DNA from: Zoroaster sp. YZ-2022
Taxonomy: Eukaryota; Echinodermata; Asteroidea; Forcipulatida; Zoroasteridae
Direction: 5' to 3'
NCBI GenBank assembly: GCA_029582265.1
Contig: CM055831.1
Location: 23,078,682 to 23,142,681 of the forward strand
DNA length: 64,000 bases
The first letter of the stretch is position 1; every line of letters begins with the position of its first letter. The notes beneath the pieces were generated by a model. That model was not told where the DNA came from. It saw only the letters and a list, made by a program, of their open reading frames with translations, and did not search any database. A program made the position numbers and the translations under genes. Below, one piece after another: positions 41,156 through 55,800 of this stretch.

Positions 41156-41593
41156 TGACAGTGACCTATATTTTGAGGTCAGTACCAGCACATGACCGTG
41201 TACGATTCCCAGACTTCATTCATAAAGTGTCAATGGGAGCGTATACCGTCACCTTGCTCGACTAAGTGTGCATTTCTTATTAACTTGACGGCAAATTAAT
41301 TGACGATTTGCAATATTTAAGGTAAGGTATTCGTATTCTAGATATAGATAACATTTGATGGGTGATATCAGTAGATAGTTAGTGTGTGTAGAATATCCCA
41401 GAAAGAGAATTTTAAAGACATTTAAACTACGTTAGTGTGCTGAAGCTGAACACGGATTGTAACTAACGGAAAGGGGAGTTGTCCCCGTATACTTTCGTCA
41501 GTGCCAATGGACCTATCGCCATGTTTGCCCTGATAAAAAAAAAGGTGATAGGACCCTAACTACAGTGCAATGTACACTTCCAATAGGGGGAAA

Positions 41594-42453
41594 GAATGTC
41601 GTATCCGACCGCCACTTTTAAAGGTTTTTGGGGAATTTGTTTGCAACCGCTAACCAGTTAAAAAATTATTCTAGCGATTTTTGGGGGTAGGGCCTACAGA
41701 AAGCAAAAACTATCTTTAAAATCCACTTTAGTTTTATGATGGTTTTCGGACTTTATTTCCCTTCTAAAAAATCCTCCCCTTCAGAAAATAGAAGGATCCC
41801 ATTATAATTGCCACTGAGCATGTACAACTACAATGACCGTGAAATAAATATCCTGGAATAATTTGAAGTATATTTCCACCATCGTCTATATGTTCTCCAC
41901 CTTACTAGTACTTAGTAGGCAGTTTCATGAAAATTTGAAGTTGCTTCAATGCTTTTAAATGTCATATCACTGGATAGAACAAAAAATTAGAAAGAAAATG
42001 AGGGGTCAATGGTCATGATAGGTTAACCCTATGCAAAGTTACGAATTTTTGTTGATTTAAATATTTGGTAATTTTTAAGATCCAGTTTCATTTGAAAAGT
42101 TGTGACCGAATTTGCCTGCAATGTATCCTTGTAGTACTAACAAAGTCTATTTTGCAAGTTGCACTGTTTTTGTGCCAATGTTACAGTTGGCATGGACTGA
42201 TCAATTAAGATAACCACGATGTGTAGTATCCATTTATCGACACTAGAAGTGACTACATCCGTAGACTACCCTTTATATTAGAATTTTACCATGAAAGTTC
42301 GGCGGGTCACAACTTCGACAGAAAAAAGGATATGAAAAATAGCGCCACCATCGGCGGTTTGCGTGAATCTGCCTATTACTAGGTAGGTAAGATTATATTA
42401 TTGGTTATATTGAATGAGAAAAAGTGGCGGTCGGATACGACATTCTACCTGCC
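41594..42453. mobile_element. Element I, about 860 bp with inverted termini
   Basis: AGAATGTCGTATCCGACCGC left, GCGGTCGGATACGACATTCT right. Target duplication not obvious. Inner part shared, inverted, with 24600-24945. Confidence 0.65.
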
Positions 42454-43103
42454 GAGCCTCCAAGGGAATGCAGGCACTATAACTTCTTAACTGCCTCTTG
42501 CCCTTGGAGACATGATTGTTGCTGAAATATATGCAAAAAAGAGGATTTCTGCAACATTTCTCAGCGCAATGGTCAATCTGTGTACAAAATTGTTTGGCTG
42601 TTTATGTTAATAATGTGCATGAGTGATAGCCAGGTTCAGAACATCGATTGCGCAAAATGTGCAAGGGTGACACAGGACGTACAGCACAGGCGATTTAAAG
42701 AGACCAGTGGATGGGTAAAAGGAGATAATTCAGTGTAAACTTTACAGGTATACGACCAAAAAGTACTCTTGGTCAGGACTCTATCGGAAGTGTACATTGA
42801 ACTGCATGTCGGTTCCTATCAGGTCTATCGCCATTTGAGACTTAGCCAAGACAACCCATATGATATGGGAAAGAATGTACATGTAGATGACATCTGCCAT
42901 TGTTCTCACAAACTATGACAAATATCACTAAGTTTCCTGCAAAATATGATAGAGGACAAACCGTTTTGTTCGGGGGCACTGATGTTAGTCAGACGTCATT
43001 GAACCAAATTAAAGCAAGCTGTATAGCCACGGATAAATGCATTATACAACCTGGGAAGTGGCAGTCTGGGGATCACTAGAATTTAGAAGAGAATACAAGT
43101 TTA
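42454..43103. other. Intergenic DNA upstream of WASHC5
   Basis: No repeat recognised; could hold the WASHC5 promoter or a non-coding first exon, but I cannot place either. Confidence 0.35.
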
Positions 43104-43107
43104 TTAA

Positions 43108-43282
43108 CCCTAACGACCCCAAACCATTCAAACTCCAACAGCAGGGTTTGTTTGATTTTGATGGATTCTGTAGGAATACTTTGCATGGGACCGGTGTCCA
43201 TCAGGGTGCTAGTGTTTGTGCATGGTGTTGGATTTTGGCGGATTCAGGAAGGTTCCTAACCAAAATAGCTAGGGGGTTAGGG
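43108..43282. mobile_element. MITE family D (TTAA type)
   Basis: TTAA at 43104-43107 and 43283-43286; CCCTAACGACCCC left, GGGGGTTAGGG right. Confidence 0.8.
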
Positions 43283-43326
43283 TTAAAAATCCTCTTCTAG
43301 CGATCCCAAGACTGACACTACTTTAA

Positions 43327-43574
43327 CCCTAATCACCCCAAATCCATCAAAATCCATCCATCAAAATTCAGCACTTTCAGAAACTGATACTTTCACCTTT
43401 TCAAATGGGGCAAAATTACTACCTGGCAAGAAGTACAGGCCATAAGTGCTGAGTATGAAAGATCAATGAAAATGCATGGTGTATTTTGAAGATAAGGGCA
43501 TGTTTCTAAAAGTGCACTGATGGATTTTGGAGGACTCGGGAAGGTTTCTAGCCAGAATACCTAGGTGGTTAGGG
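43327..43574. mobile_element. MITE family B, directly upstream of WASHC5 exon 1
   Basis: TTAA at 43323-43326 and 43575-43578; CCCTAATCACCCC left, GGTGGTTAGGG right. Right TTAA is 26 bp from the exon start at 43605. Confidence 0.82.
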
Positions 43575-43652
43575 TTAATTATTATATTTTTTTTCTTTTT
43601 GTAGGCTGTATCTTTTAGCAAGACTGTTGAACAGTCTACCAGTGAATCAAAC

Positions 43653-43877
43653 ATGGCGGATTTTCTGGCAGACAACAACCTCTGTGGACAGACTCTGCTC
43701 AAGCTGGTCTCCAGGGGCAACGCCATCATCGCTGAGCTGCTCCGTCTTGCGGACTTCATCCCCCCAGTCTTCAAACTGGATACCAAATTTGACCAGATGA
43801 AGTATGGAGACATCCTTTTTGATTTCAACTACTTCAAGGGGTCCGAGTACTATGACAACAAGATTGACTCTAGACCC
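43653..43877 (+). CDS. WASHC5: WASHC5 coding exon 1
   Basis: 75 codons, phase 0 out, donor [59 protein letters not shown] strong acceptor (TTTCTTTTTGTAG) ends at 43604, so 43605-43652 is probably 5' UTR of the same exon. Confidence 0.96.
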
Positions 43878-46800
43878 GTAAGTCTTGGAAACCCTTGATT
43901 TTTTGCTGTTACTTAGAACCATCAAGTCTACATTGAAGCAATTGTGTATATACCTTGATCTTTCATGACACAATCCTACACATGGAGGCCACTCTGATCC
44001 ACTAAATTATGTTCTTTAGCAACCTTCAGTACATACATGTACAAGCCTGCTGTCCTTTCCAAGTAATCTTACAAAATCAACTGTGTGCCACCCAAGGCCA
44101 CTGTAAATGTTTGAACATATTAGTATGGCCTACAATGTATCAATGGGAGACCACCTTAACCTGCAATCTCAGTGGTGTGACAGTGCACAGAAGGGTAACC
44201 ATAGGAGGCCACTGGCAACAGCTAATGGCTTGGAGTGGCCTGAGTGGGTTGTTTCAAAAATTGCACTGATTGTAGGAGGGTTAGTACTCGTATTCGAGTA
44301 CACATTTCTATACTCATACTCATGAAAAAGTACTCGACTACATCTTTAGAGTTGGAGTACTTATACTTGGGAAGGATACTTTACATGGGGCCGGGTGTCC
44401 CAATTCCAGCTAAGTGTGGTAATGTTTGTGCATGGTGTTGGATTTTGGCGGATTCGGGAAGGTTCTTAGCCAGAATAGCAAGGGGTTTAGGGTTAAAATC
44501 CAGTATTTAAATTTTTTTTAACAGGATCTTCAAGACCTTGATGATATGTTCCGGGAGAATCACATAGAAATTTTACGTCGCTTCTATCTAGCCTTCGAGA
44601 GCATTCATAAATATGTCACAGATTTGAACCGGTAAGAATTCAATTAACTTAAAATGTCTCACTGTAACATTTATCTAGGCACATCAACTGCTTTTATGCA
44701 CCGTATAATTTTAAAGATTGAGCAGGGAAAATAGCGCCCTCGACAGGTCATGCATGGAGTGGATATAAAGCCATTATCATACAAATGTTTAAATTGCTCC
44801 TTTTTTGTGGATAGATTTCTTGAGGATCTTGATGAAGGTGTTTACATCCAGCAGACCCTGGAGACAGTGCTACTCAATGAAGACGGCAAACAATTGCTGG
44901 TAAGATACGCCAATTGATGTGCTTGAGAAATGATGCAAGCAGAACTCTACAGTCAATTACCCAGATCCGAATCGTATCTTTGTTTACTTTGCTGGCATTC
45001 CATTTACAATAATAATCTTGGTCAAAATTATTACACTGGTTGGCCAGGGGACTGCATAAAAAACTTGCACTATTAATACCTTGGCATTTTGATATTTCAC
45101 ATCAAAATATCTTCATTCCTATGTGCTTAGTTCCAAATTGGTCTAATGGTGAAAGCCAACAGCACCGCAGCATAATAGCCAAGTTCATTCATAAAATACA
45201 CTCAAACCAGTATATGTTAACCCCAACTCCCTCGGCCCATTTGCTTACACATAACCTGAATCCTCCAAAATCCTTCAGTAGTAAAGCAAGCACATGACAT
45301 GTATGCACACATGTGTTTCTTATCTGTGATACATGTACATGGCCAGGGACTCTCCCTGCATGCATGGAGCAATAAACAGTGTCCACTGACCCAAGCACTG
45401 ACCTTGCAATCACTACAACAAACATGGATGTACATGTACATGGATGTACATGTACATGGATGTACATGGAAAGGCAAGTATGCCTAATAACCTCAATCCT
45501 CCAAAATCCTTCACTTTAGCAAAGAGGATGTAGCATTTAACCTCAATCCTTCAAAATCCTTCACTTTTATAGCAAAGAGCATGGAGCATGTAACCTCAAT
45601 CCTGCAAAATCCTTCACTTTAGCAAAGAGCATGGAGCATGTAACCTCAATCCTCCAAAATCCTTCAATTTAGCAAAGAGGATTTTGGAGGATTTGGGAGG
45701 GTTCGAGTTAATGCACCCAACATGTTCATGTCTCAATCAATCAGATTGTCTGTAGCCTGTCAGGGACATTAATTATGTGATTATACATAACAGGACTGTG
45801 ATTTCTGAGAATTTGTCCTGATTTCAGGTTTTTTTACAAATCTCTTTTTGCCTCAAAATGTTCTTGAAAGAAGAAAAGCAGCCACCAAGGAAAGAAAGAA
45901 GTAGCCTGTATTGTGTCCAAACTTCTAGCTTCTTATTTGTGGGGATGTGGAGAGTCTGTAAATTCTCAAAACCTAAACATTAGGAAGTTCAGGGGGGCTT
46001 TGTCCTGTAGACCAAAGGGAGACCCAGGCCCACTACCCATTTTTCAGGATTTTTTACTTTTGTCAGATCACACCCCTGACATAATGTTGATATGCTTGTG
46101 TTGACAGTGTGAGTCTCTCTATCTGTACGGTGTGATGCTACTTGTAGTGGACATGAGAATTGAAGGACATATCAGGGAACGAATACTGGTTTCATACCAC
46201 CGATACAGGTATGTAACGATGTGTGACCGAAAGAAGGTAATAAGGCTCTACGACCTTCTTCCGGGCACACAAAGTACAACTTTTTGTCCCAGCAGAAGGT
46301 CGTAAGCAATAAATGGCTCGTTTGAAAAAACTAGAGCAAAACTGTTATATATTTGTTGCTAGAACTACTCCCAAGACATGTTTTTCCATTCCCATGCGGA
46401 ATTTAACTTTCCTACAATGACATATAAATGGCAGAAAAATGACCCAACTTTCACACTCGGTTTTCTTGAAACACAATTTTGCACATTAATTGCTTACGAC
46501 CTTTTGCCGGTCACACTTTCGTTACGTCCTTCTTCCGGGCACACGACGATAATCACGTCAAGGTCTTGTTCTCAACACTTACATTTACTTAGCCATTTAG
46601 TCAATTCGTGAACAGAATCCCAGAGAGTATACACCAAAAAGACGAAAGAAGAAGAGGCTTGCTCTGAGCACCTTTATACATTTTGCTCTTTTATTATTCA
46701 TATATTCATGAAATAGGCATATTCCAATGTAAAATTTTCTGTAGACCAATCACCTTATGCAATCGAAGAACACCTAAACAGATGTGTGACTTCTTATTGG

Positions 46801-49800
46801 TCAAATTCAACGAAGGCTAATGCAATATGCATTAACATTTTTCTACCAAATCGGTAGAAAAATATATTGAAAAACATAAGATCAGTTACAGTGGTTATAA
46901 AGCTGGCTTGATTTCAAAGATACAAAATGTCCTTGCTATTTTTTCATTAACACTAACTACTCCAAAATCCGTACATTGATTTTGATGGATTCAGTACTTC
47001 ACAGTATAGTCCAGCGCTTTGTTGGATTCAGGACTGTGTATAGCCCAGTCATGGATACTTTGCATTTGGCACTGTACCAATTCCATTAAAGTCCAACAAT
47101 TGGGGTACCTTTTTACTGCATGTTGATGGATTTTGGCCGATTTAGGATGGTTTTTAGCCCAAATTTCAAGGTCGTTAGGGTTCATCTTAGTCAATTTTTC
47201 TATTGTTTCGCTCTCGCAATCTTAGAAATAAAGACCAACAGAATTAGTCTGTATTCAATTTTTAATTGAAAATCTTTCTTGTCGGCTGATTGTCAACATC
47301 AAGCGATTTTAATTATTTTATCCCAGTGCGGCCAAGGCTGCCGTAGATTCCAATATGGATGATGTCTGCAAACTTCTGCGATCCACAGGCCTGTACACTG
47401 GCTCCAAGAGACCTCTCAACTACCCAGAAAGCTATTTCAAGTAGGTAGATTTTACTTTGGAAAATGAAGAAAAGTGAAACATATTTTTCACATAATTTCT
47501 CATCGAGACTTTGACTCCACATTGAGCTGATGTTTTTTTTGTTTAACTCTCCTACTATAGCTGCACAATAGTGGGAAGTAGCTACAGAGGTCAAAATCAG
47601 TCAACTGCCTGTTTTTTGACTGTTGACCCAAATGTGCGCACAGGGGCATTTTTGACTGGTTTTTACTGTCATTTTGACCACCCTGAACAATACCAGACAA
47701 TGCTTTTACCAGTCAAAAACGGTCGACCTCATTTTGACCTGGAAATGTACTTACTACACGTAAGATTTGACAGTGTTTGATTTTTAAGTGCACTAGATAT
47801 ACCTTGGCAAGTATATCAACATTTTGACTGATTTTCACCCTTGTAGTAGTAGGAGGGTTAATGTATATCTTGATTCAAAAGAAGTTAGTATACCCACAGT
47901 CACAGTTTTCCAACAGTACCAATGTTGTATCTTCTGTATAAAGGAAGATACAACATTGGTAATGTTGGCAAAACTGCTTCTATGGATATGCTTAATTTCT
48001 GTGATAATTTCAGCTCAAGGCTGACTCGAAGTCGTGAGAAAAGTAAATAGAGAATTAGCTGTTTCAACCTAAAGGACCTGTAGTATAAATGCAAAATAAT
48101 GGTTATTGGCCTTACGTTTTGAACGTAGCAGGTTATTTCTCGAAGGCAAAATGAAACAGAATACAAACATACATTTATACATGAGCACATGTGCTTTCCC
48201 TGTACCCTCATTTATAACTGACAAAATATTCTTGTCATGTCTTCACAGACGCATTCCAATTTCACCCAATTTTATTGTGATGGTGATTGCTAGGCTACGA
48301 TCCGACGACATCTACAATCAGGTGAGTTTCTGATTTTCTCTAAATTTTCTTTTCAAAATAACTGGTATTTTTTCCCCAGTTTTCATTCTTATGTTTCTGA
48401 AATTATTCTCAGCAGTGTACTTGGGAATTGTTCTATTGAAACTATAAAAAAAATAGTAAAAAATAAGTCCATTTTCTAGGTTGATGATTCTTGGTTGGTG
48501 ATAAACAGCTAATCCACCATTCATAATACAGACAAATGGTCAAATCAGCTCACTGGTTCAAATGGTCAATCAGCTCACTGGTAGATCGACAGAAAGTAAC
48601 CTGTTTTGATTCAGAGAGATTAAGCATATTTGTTGAAACAGTTTTACCAACATCACAAATGTTGTACCTTCCCTTTAATGTATATCTTGATTCAAAGAGA
48701 GTAAGCATACTCATAGAAGCAGTTTTGTCAACATTACCAATGCTGTACCTTCCCTTCAATGTATATCTTGATGCAAAGAGAGTAAGCATACTCATAGAAG
48801 CAGTTTTGCCAACATTACCAATGTTGTACCTTCCCTTCAATGTATATCTTGATTCAAAGAGAGCAAGCATACTCATAGAAGCAGTTTTGTCAACATTACC
48901 AATGATGTACCTTCCCTTCAATGTATATCTTGATTCAAAGAGAGTAAGCATACTCATAGAAGCAGTTTTGTCAACATTACCAATGATGTACCTTCCCTTC
49001 AATGTATATCTTGATTCAAAGAGAGTAAGCATACTCATAGAAGCAGTTTTGCCATCATCACCAATATTGTACCTTCCCTTCAATGTATATCTTGATTCAA
49101 AGAGAGTATGCATACTCATAGAAGCAGTTTTGCCAACATTACCAATGTTGTACCTTCCCTTCAATGTATATCTTGATTCAAAGAGAGTAAGCATACTCAT
49201 AGAAGCAGTTTTGTCAACATTACCAATGTTGTATCTTCCCTTAACCTTCCCAAAATCCTCTAGAATCCTCTTTGCTAAAGTGAAGTATTTTGGAGGATTG
49301 AGGTTATTAGGCATTCTTGCCTTTCCATGGTACATGTACCCATGTTTGTTGTAGTGATTGCAAGGTCAGTGCTTGGGTCAGTGGACGCTGTTTATTGCTC
49401 CATGCATGCAGGGAGTGTCCCTGGCCATGTACATGTATCACAGATTAGAAACACATGTGTGCATACATGTCATGTGCTTGCTTTACTACTGAAGGATTTT
49501 GGAGGATTCAGGTTATGTGTAAGCAAATGGGCCTAGGGAGTTAGGGTTAATGTATATCTTGATTCAAAGAGAGTAAGCATACTCATAGAAGCAGTTTTAC
49601 CAACATCACCAATGCTGTACCTTTTAAGCTTTCCTAAGAAGTTAAACTGCTGGTACACTGATGAGCCATATATATTGATGGTATATCCTTACAGATCTCA
49701 GCCTACCCACTACCAGAGCATCGTAGCACAGCCCTAGCTACACAAGCAGCAATGCTGTATATTATCCTCTACTTCGCACCGGACATTCTACAAAACCAGC

Positions 49801-52800
49801 AAGCCAAGATGAGAGAGATTGTGGACAAACATTTCCCTGACAACTGGGTAAATAAATAGAGAAAAGTACCGAAGACTCACTAAGAACATAACCCAATTGG
49901 CCATGTACCTGAGACTCACTAAGAACATAACCCAATTGGCCATGTACCTGAGACTCACTAAGAACATAACCCAATTGGCCATGTACCTGAGACTCACTAA
50001 GAACGTAATACCCAATTGGCCATGTACCTGAGACTCACTAAGAACGTAATACCCAATTGGCCATGTACCTGAGACTCACTCAGGACGTAATACCCAATTG
50101 GCCATGTACCTGAGACTCACTCAGAACGTAATACCCAATTGGCCATGTACCTGAGACTCGCTAAGAACGTAATACCCATTTGGCCGTGTACCTGAGACTC
50201 ACTCAGAACGTAATACCCAATTGGCCATGTACCTGAGACTCGCTAAGAACGTAATACCCAATTGGCCATGTACCTGAGACTCACTCAGAACGTAATACCC
50301 AATTGGCCATGTACCTGAGACTCACTAAGAACGTAATACCCAATTGGCCATGTACCTGAGACTCACTCAGAACGTAATACCCAATTGGCCATGTACCTGA
50401 GACTCACTAAGAACGTAATATCCAATTGACCATGTACCTAAGACTCACTCAGAACCAGTGTTCTAGCCAGGATGAAATTATAGCGTAGGGGCATTTGTAC
50501 GACACGAATCTGCGAGCGCGTAGCGCGAAGCCACAACGACGTGGGGTCCGGGGCCCGCTTAAGGGCCCTGGGATTCTTGAGAAACTTTTAGGTTGTAGAT
50601 GCTCTCTGGTGCAATCTGAGGCTATTTTGGGGCATATTGCATAATATAATTTGTCACACAAAACCATATATTTTTAGACATAAAATATTTCTTGCTTTTC
50701 AATTGGTAGGTTTTAACATGTTTACATGTGCACATGTAATTCTGTCACATTTTTCTCAACTAATATCAAACCCATTTTTAAATTTAAAATGGAGTAGGGC
50801 CTACAGGGCTCATGTTGTTATTGTTTTAATTATTGTTTTATGCACTTTACATTGGATTGTTGTTAGTAATTGTAGCTTTAAACGTGTGACTAAAGTTAAT
50901 CGTTTTTATCAATAATTCAAAGCCAGATATGATCCAAAAAATGTCCATACAATACATTACAATGTTTGCCTTGACTTATGCCTACTTTAAATTAAACTTG
51001 ACAAAACTATAAATAAAATGGTTCTTACAAACAAAACCCTGCTGTGCAAGCTTCACTCAAATAGTTTCATAAAGTATTTTATTGGACAGCAGGTAAGAGC
51101 TCTATATTCTAAGTCCACAGTTATTGAGTAAATAAAAAAAAAGCTCAGCGAAGTTTTTAAAAAACATAGGCCAGCTGTAAAGACGCCTTAGAATTATCCT
51201 GGCTCCAGTCTGTTCAAAGTATTTTAAAAGAAAAAGAAACAAGACAACTGGCAACCACAAAGACACACTTTCTGGGTCACAAGTTCACATCAAAGAACTG
51301 TCTGCCGACTTTGGAATGTTGAATGTATAAATTTGGGGTTAGAGCCAAGACAAGAGTTGGGGCTATTGTTCAGTTGACAATGACTGGCAGGTTGTGGTTT
51401 TACACTCCCAAACCAGGTGACATCAACCTCTGGGACCTGGTTCTTGGCTGGTTTCCAAGCTATATTACTATACATGCATGAAACAACATCCCAGGATACA
51501 GGATACCAGTATACATTCTCCCAAGGCTAAGTAGCGCGAGTGAGTGATCCGACTGTGAGCAGAAATGCGTAGTTGTTTCAAAGCCTAAAATTTAAAACAA
51601 TAAATCTCGACCTACTTAAAAAAGAATTATGACTGGTTGGAGCAGAATGGTGACATCTATTTATTCGACTGAGAGCAAACTATTGGTGATTTTTTTTACC
51701 TCGGAAAAGTTTCAGAAATCTCTGACATGTTTTGTTTTGTGGAATTAAATTCTGTGGATTATACCTGTGGCGGAGAATCTCAGCTCAGAAATAATGCTTT
51801 CGGCATTAAATAAACAGTGATCGGGTATGTAAATTAAGAAGAAAAACAGTTTTAGAAAGTGTTTACCATTACTCCTGATTTAAAAGTAAATGGAGGCCTG
51901 TTTGCAGGGTGCAATTGTGCTATACGCCCGCCTACTGAACGTATCCTGGGGACCGGGAATAGCCGATTTAAGTCTTGCATTTCTGATTTTCGTTTTTTTA
52001 ATTTTTCTTCTTAATTTATTAATTCTTAATTTACAAAACAAAAATATATCAGCTTGGTGACAAAATGGTGGCAGGGAAATGATACTACAATGAGATTTAC
52101 AAATGTTTTGATGCTGTGAAGACAAAACTGTTTCCATAGGTCGAACTTCTGCTGGCGGCCGGCGGACATAAGATGTTCAACAGCTACCGTTTGCCGGTGG
52201 TTGTTGTTGTTTTTTTGTTTTTTTTAACTTTCACTCAAAACAAATTTCTGACAGTAGATTTTGTTTCAGAAATAATTATTTGAGAAGCATGATCATTCAT
52301 AGTAACTCACGACAGACACTTTTTTATAGACTTCACTTTTGCGCCGTTTGCCTGGCACGTGGGTACCCCGCTCATCTGGTTTTTGCCTAAGCAGTGTGGT
52401 AGCGTAACCAGTGTCAATATGTTTAGGGTTGAATGCCATAAATAGATCGCGGGCGGCCGCATAGTTGCAAATGCGGCGCATCAAACACATTCTCTTGAAA
52501 AGAAACAAAGTTGCTGGCCAATTAAAATGTATCAATAAAGCTTCCTACAAGATGAAATAAATCCCTCAGTGGCAACAAATTATTGTTGTTCACAATTAGT
52601 TCTCGAACTGAACAAAGGAAATTTTGGGGTGTTTTTTTTTTCTCCATGGAATAAATTATAGCGTATCGATAGCGTATCGGCCGATTTATAGCATATCGGC
52701 ATTTTTTTATAGCGTATCGGCCCGATACGCTATTGTATGCCTGGCTAGAACACTGCTCAGAACGTAATACCCAATTGGCCATGTACCTGAGACTCACTCA

Positions 52801-55800
52801 GAACGTAATACCCAATTGGCCATGTACCTGGGACTCACTCAGAACGTAATACCCAATTGGCCATGTACCTGAGACTCACTCAGAACGTAATACCCAATTG
52901 GCCATGTACCTGAGACTCACTCAGAACGTAATACCCAATTGGCCATGTACCTGAGACTCACTCAGAACGTAATACCCAATTGGCCATGTACCTGAGACTC
53001 ACTCAGAACGTAATACCCAATTGGCCATGTACCTGAGACTCACTCTGAACGTAATACCCAATTGGCCATGTACCTGAGACTCACTCAGAACGTAATACCC
53101 AATTGGCCATGTACCTGAGACTCACTAAGAACGTAATATTCAATTGGCCATGTACCTGAGACTCACTCAGAACGTAATACCCAATTGGCCATGTACCTAA
53201 GGGGCCGTTCACAATTATCAACATTTTCACAAGTGTACAAAGAGTACACTTTTTCAGACCCCCTCCCCCCCCCCTTTAAGTGTACAAAATAAAATGTTGA
53301 TTTCAAACAATAGATTTGTGTTCAAAAGTAATGTATTCAGGCAAAGTATAATATACAGTCAGTCTGCAGCAAATATTTTAAACCGAGGTCAGTTCAACCA
53401 TGGAAGTATTATAAACATGATAAAGAAGTATTATAATACTTGCATGGTTCAGCACACAGAATTTAGCTGTAATTTGACTTTGCCTCCATCATGTCCATTG
53501 TGCAAACTATCTACTACTGTATGTTTCTCAAAAAGGGCATGCTGGCCAAGTTGGCCGTTACGAGAGCGTTTTTTGAAGGAACATTGCGGCAATCTCGACA
53601 GGGCATCACGGCATTGGCCGCGGTGGTCATGTTAAGATCGAGGCCTCACGATCTTTCTGGGCGTTGGTCAGGTATTTCGCTACCGCTTTTACAAATCGAC
53701 ATTTTTACTTTTTGAAAAAGCGTACGCGGCGCCTTAACCCCCTCCCCCCCAGCGTACGGTTTGTACGCTCGTGAAAATGTTGATAATTGTGAACGGCCCC
53801 TAAGACTCACTGAGAACGTAATACCCAATTGGCGATGTAACTAAGACTCACTAAGAACCAAGTACCTACCAAGCGTGGGGGGTGTGACAATCCCCAATGA
53901 TTTTTCTCAGTTGGCATTTAGATCCTCGTTCAGCAAATGAAGCATCAAAGGTCATATGAGTGTAGTGTAATTTTGTGCCCTGCTAACTCTGATGTCAGTC
54001 AGCAAATTGCTTCCACACCCTCCCAAAGAAAATTCCTTCACTACGCCCCCGTAAGTAAGTTATTTTTATTGTTTATTTCACAGATGATCAGTGTATACAT
54101 GGGCATAGTGGTCAACTTAGCCGACATGTGGGAGCCCTACAAGGCTGCCAGGACAGCTCTCAATAACACCATGGATGTAAACAACGTCAAGGAACTGGTA
54201 AATTACACAGAATGTGTCATAACACTTTGCTCAAGATATACGACATGAAACACAATAAAGGGAGCCACTTTGCATCCGTCACGTTAGCAGTTTTTCCAAT
54301 GGTTGTTATTTATTTTTAAGTACCCGAAACCGACCAAAAAGTGTTTCAACATGTGAATGGACATGCAGGCTTATACTAGAACTAATTTGAGTTGATTTAT
54401 TTTATTTTGTTATTTTGTTATTAATTTTTTTACCCTCAAATTTCCATAAAAATTGTGGTAATTGTGTTCGATTAGCCCTGTATAGCGCCAAAAATGGTTG
54501 CTGTATACTCCCCAGGGAGATGAGAAAGATTACAGGAATGATATAGGCCCAGTGACCAGGGGAAATAATAAGCGCATAGAGACATTCATTTGAAGGTATT
54601 ACACGCTATATAAGAACTGTGCATTATTACTAAACTCATTTGAACAACGTTTAACCATGAGTTTTTATGTACAATGTCAAAGAACTGCCTCAGTCAGCAA
54701 AAGTCATTGCAAGTTTTTTCTTTGAATTGTGATTTCTTAGTTATATACACAACCCCCTGGACTATCAAACCTAGCAGATGTAGTAGTCCTGTTAATCCAC
54801 TAGCCTCAAGCTAGCGGGCAAGTGGTTATGTCGACCCTTATTGTAACATATTCAATCCACTAGCCTCAAGCTAGCCTGCAAGTGGTTATGTCGACCCTTA
54901 TTGTAACATATTCAATCCACTAGCCTCAAGCTAGCCTGCAAGTGGTTATGTCGACCCTTATTGTAACATATTCAATCCACTAGCCTCAAGCTAGCCTGCA
55001 AGTGGTTATGTCGACCCTTATTGTAACATATTCAATCCACTAGCCTCAAGCTAGCCTGCAAGTGGTTATGTCGACCCTTATTGTAACATATTCAATCCAC
55101 TAGCCTCAAGCTAGCAGGCAAGTGGTTATGTCGACCCTTATTGTAACATATTTAATCCACTAGCCTCAAGCTAGCCTGCAAGTGGTTATGTCGACCCTTA
55201 TTGTAACATATTCAATCCACTAGCCTCAAGCTAGCAGGCAAGTGGTTATGTCGACCCCTAATGTAACATATTCAATCCACTAGCCTCAAGCTAGCCTGCA
55301 AGTGCTTATGTCGACCCTTATTGTAACATATTCAATCCACTAGCCTCAAGCTAGCCTGCAAGTGGTTTTGTCGACCCTTATTGTAACATATTCAATCCAC
55401 TAGCCTCAAGCTAGCCTGCAAGTGGTTATGTCGACCCTTATTGTAACATATTCAATCCACTAGCCTCAAGCTGGCCTGCAAGTGGTTATGTCGACCCTTA
55501 TTGTAACATATTCAATCCACTAGCCTCAAGCTGGCCTGCAAGTGGTTATGTCGACCCTTATTGTAACATATTCAATCCACTAGCCTCAAGCTGGCCTGCA
55601 AGTGGTTATGTCGACCCTTATTGTAACATATTCAATCCACTAGCCTCAAGCTGGCCTGCAAGTGGTTATGTCGACCCCTATTGTAACATAGTCAATCCAC
55701 TAGCCTCAAGCTGGCCTGCAAGTGGTTATGTCGACCCTTATTGTAACATATTCAATCCACTAGCCTCAAGCTGGCCTGCAAGTGGTTATGTCGACCCTTA

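Noticed and set aside
53294..53635. 113-codon frame in the 600-bp Harbinger-like MITE
   Set aside because: Low-complexity and unlike a DDE nuclease or Myb-like protein; the element is too short to be autonomous.
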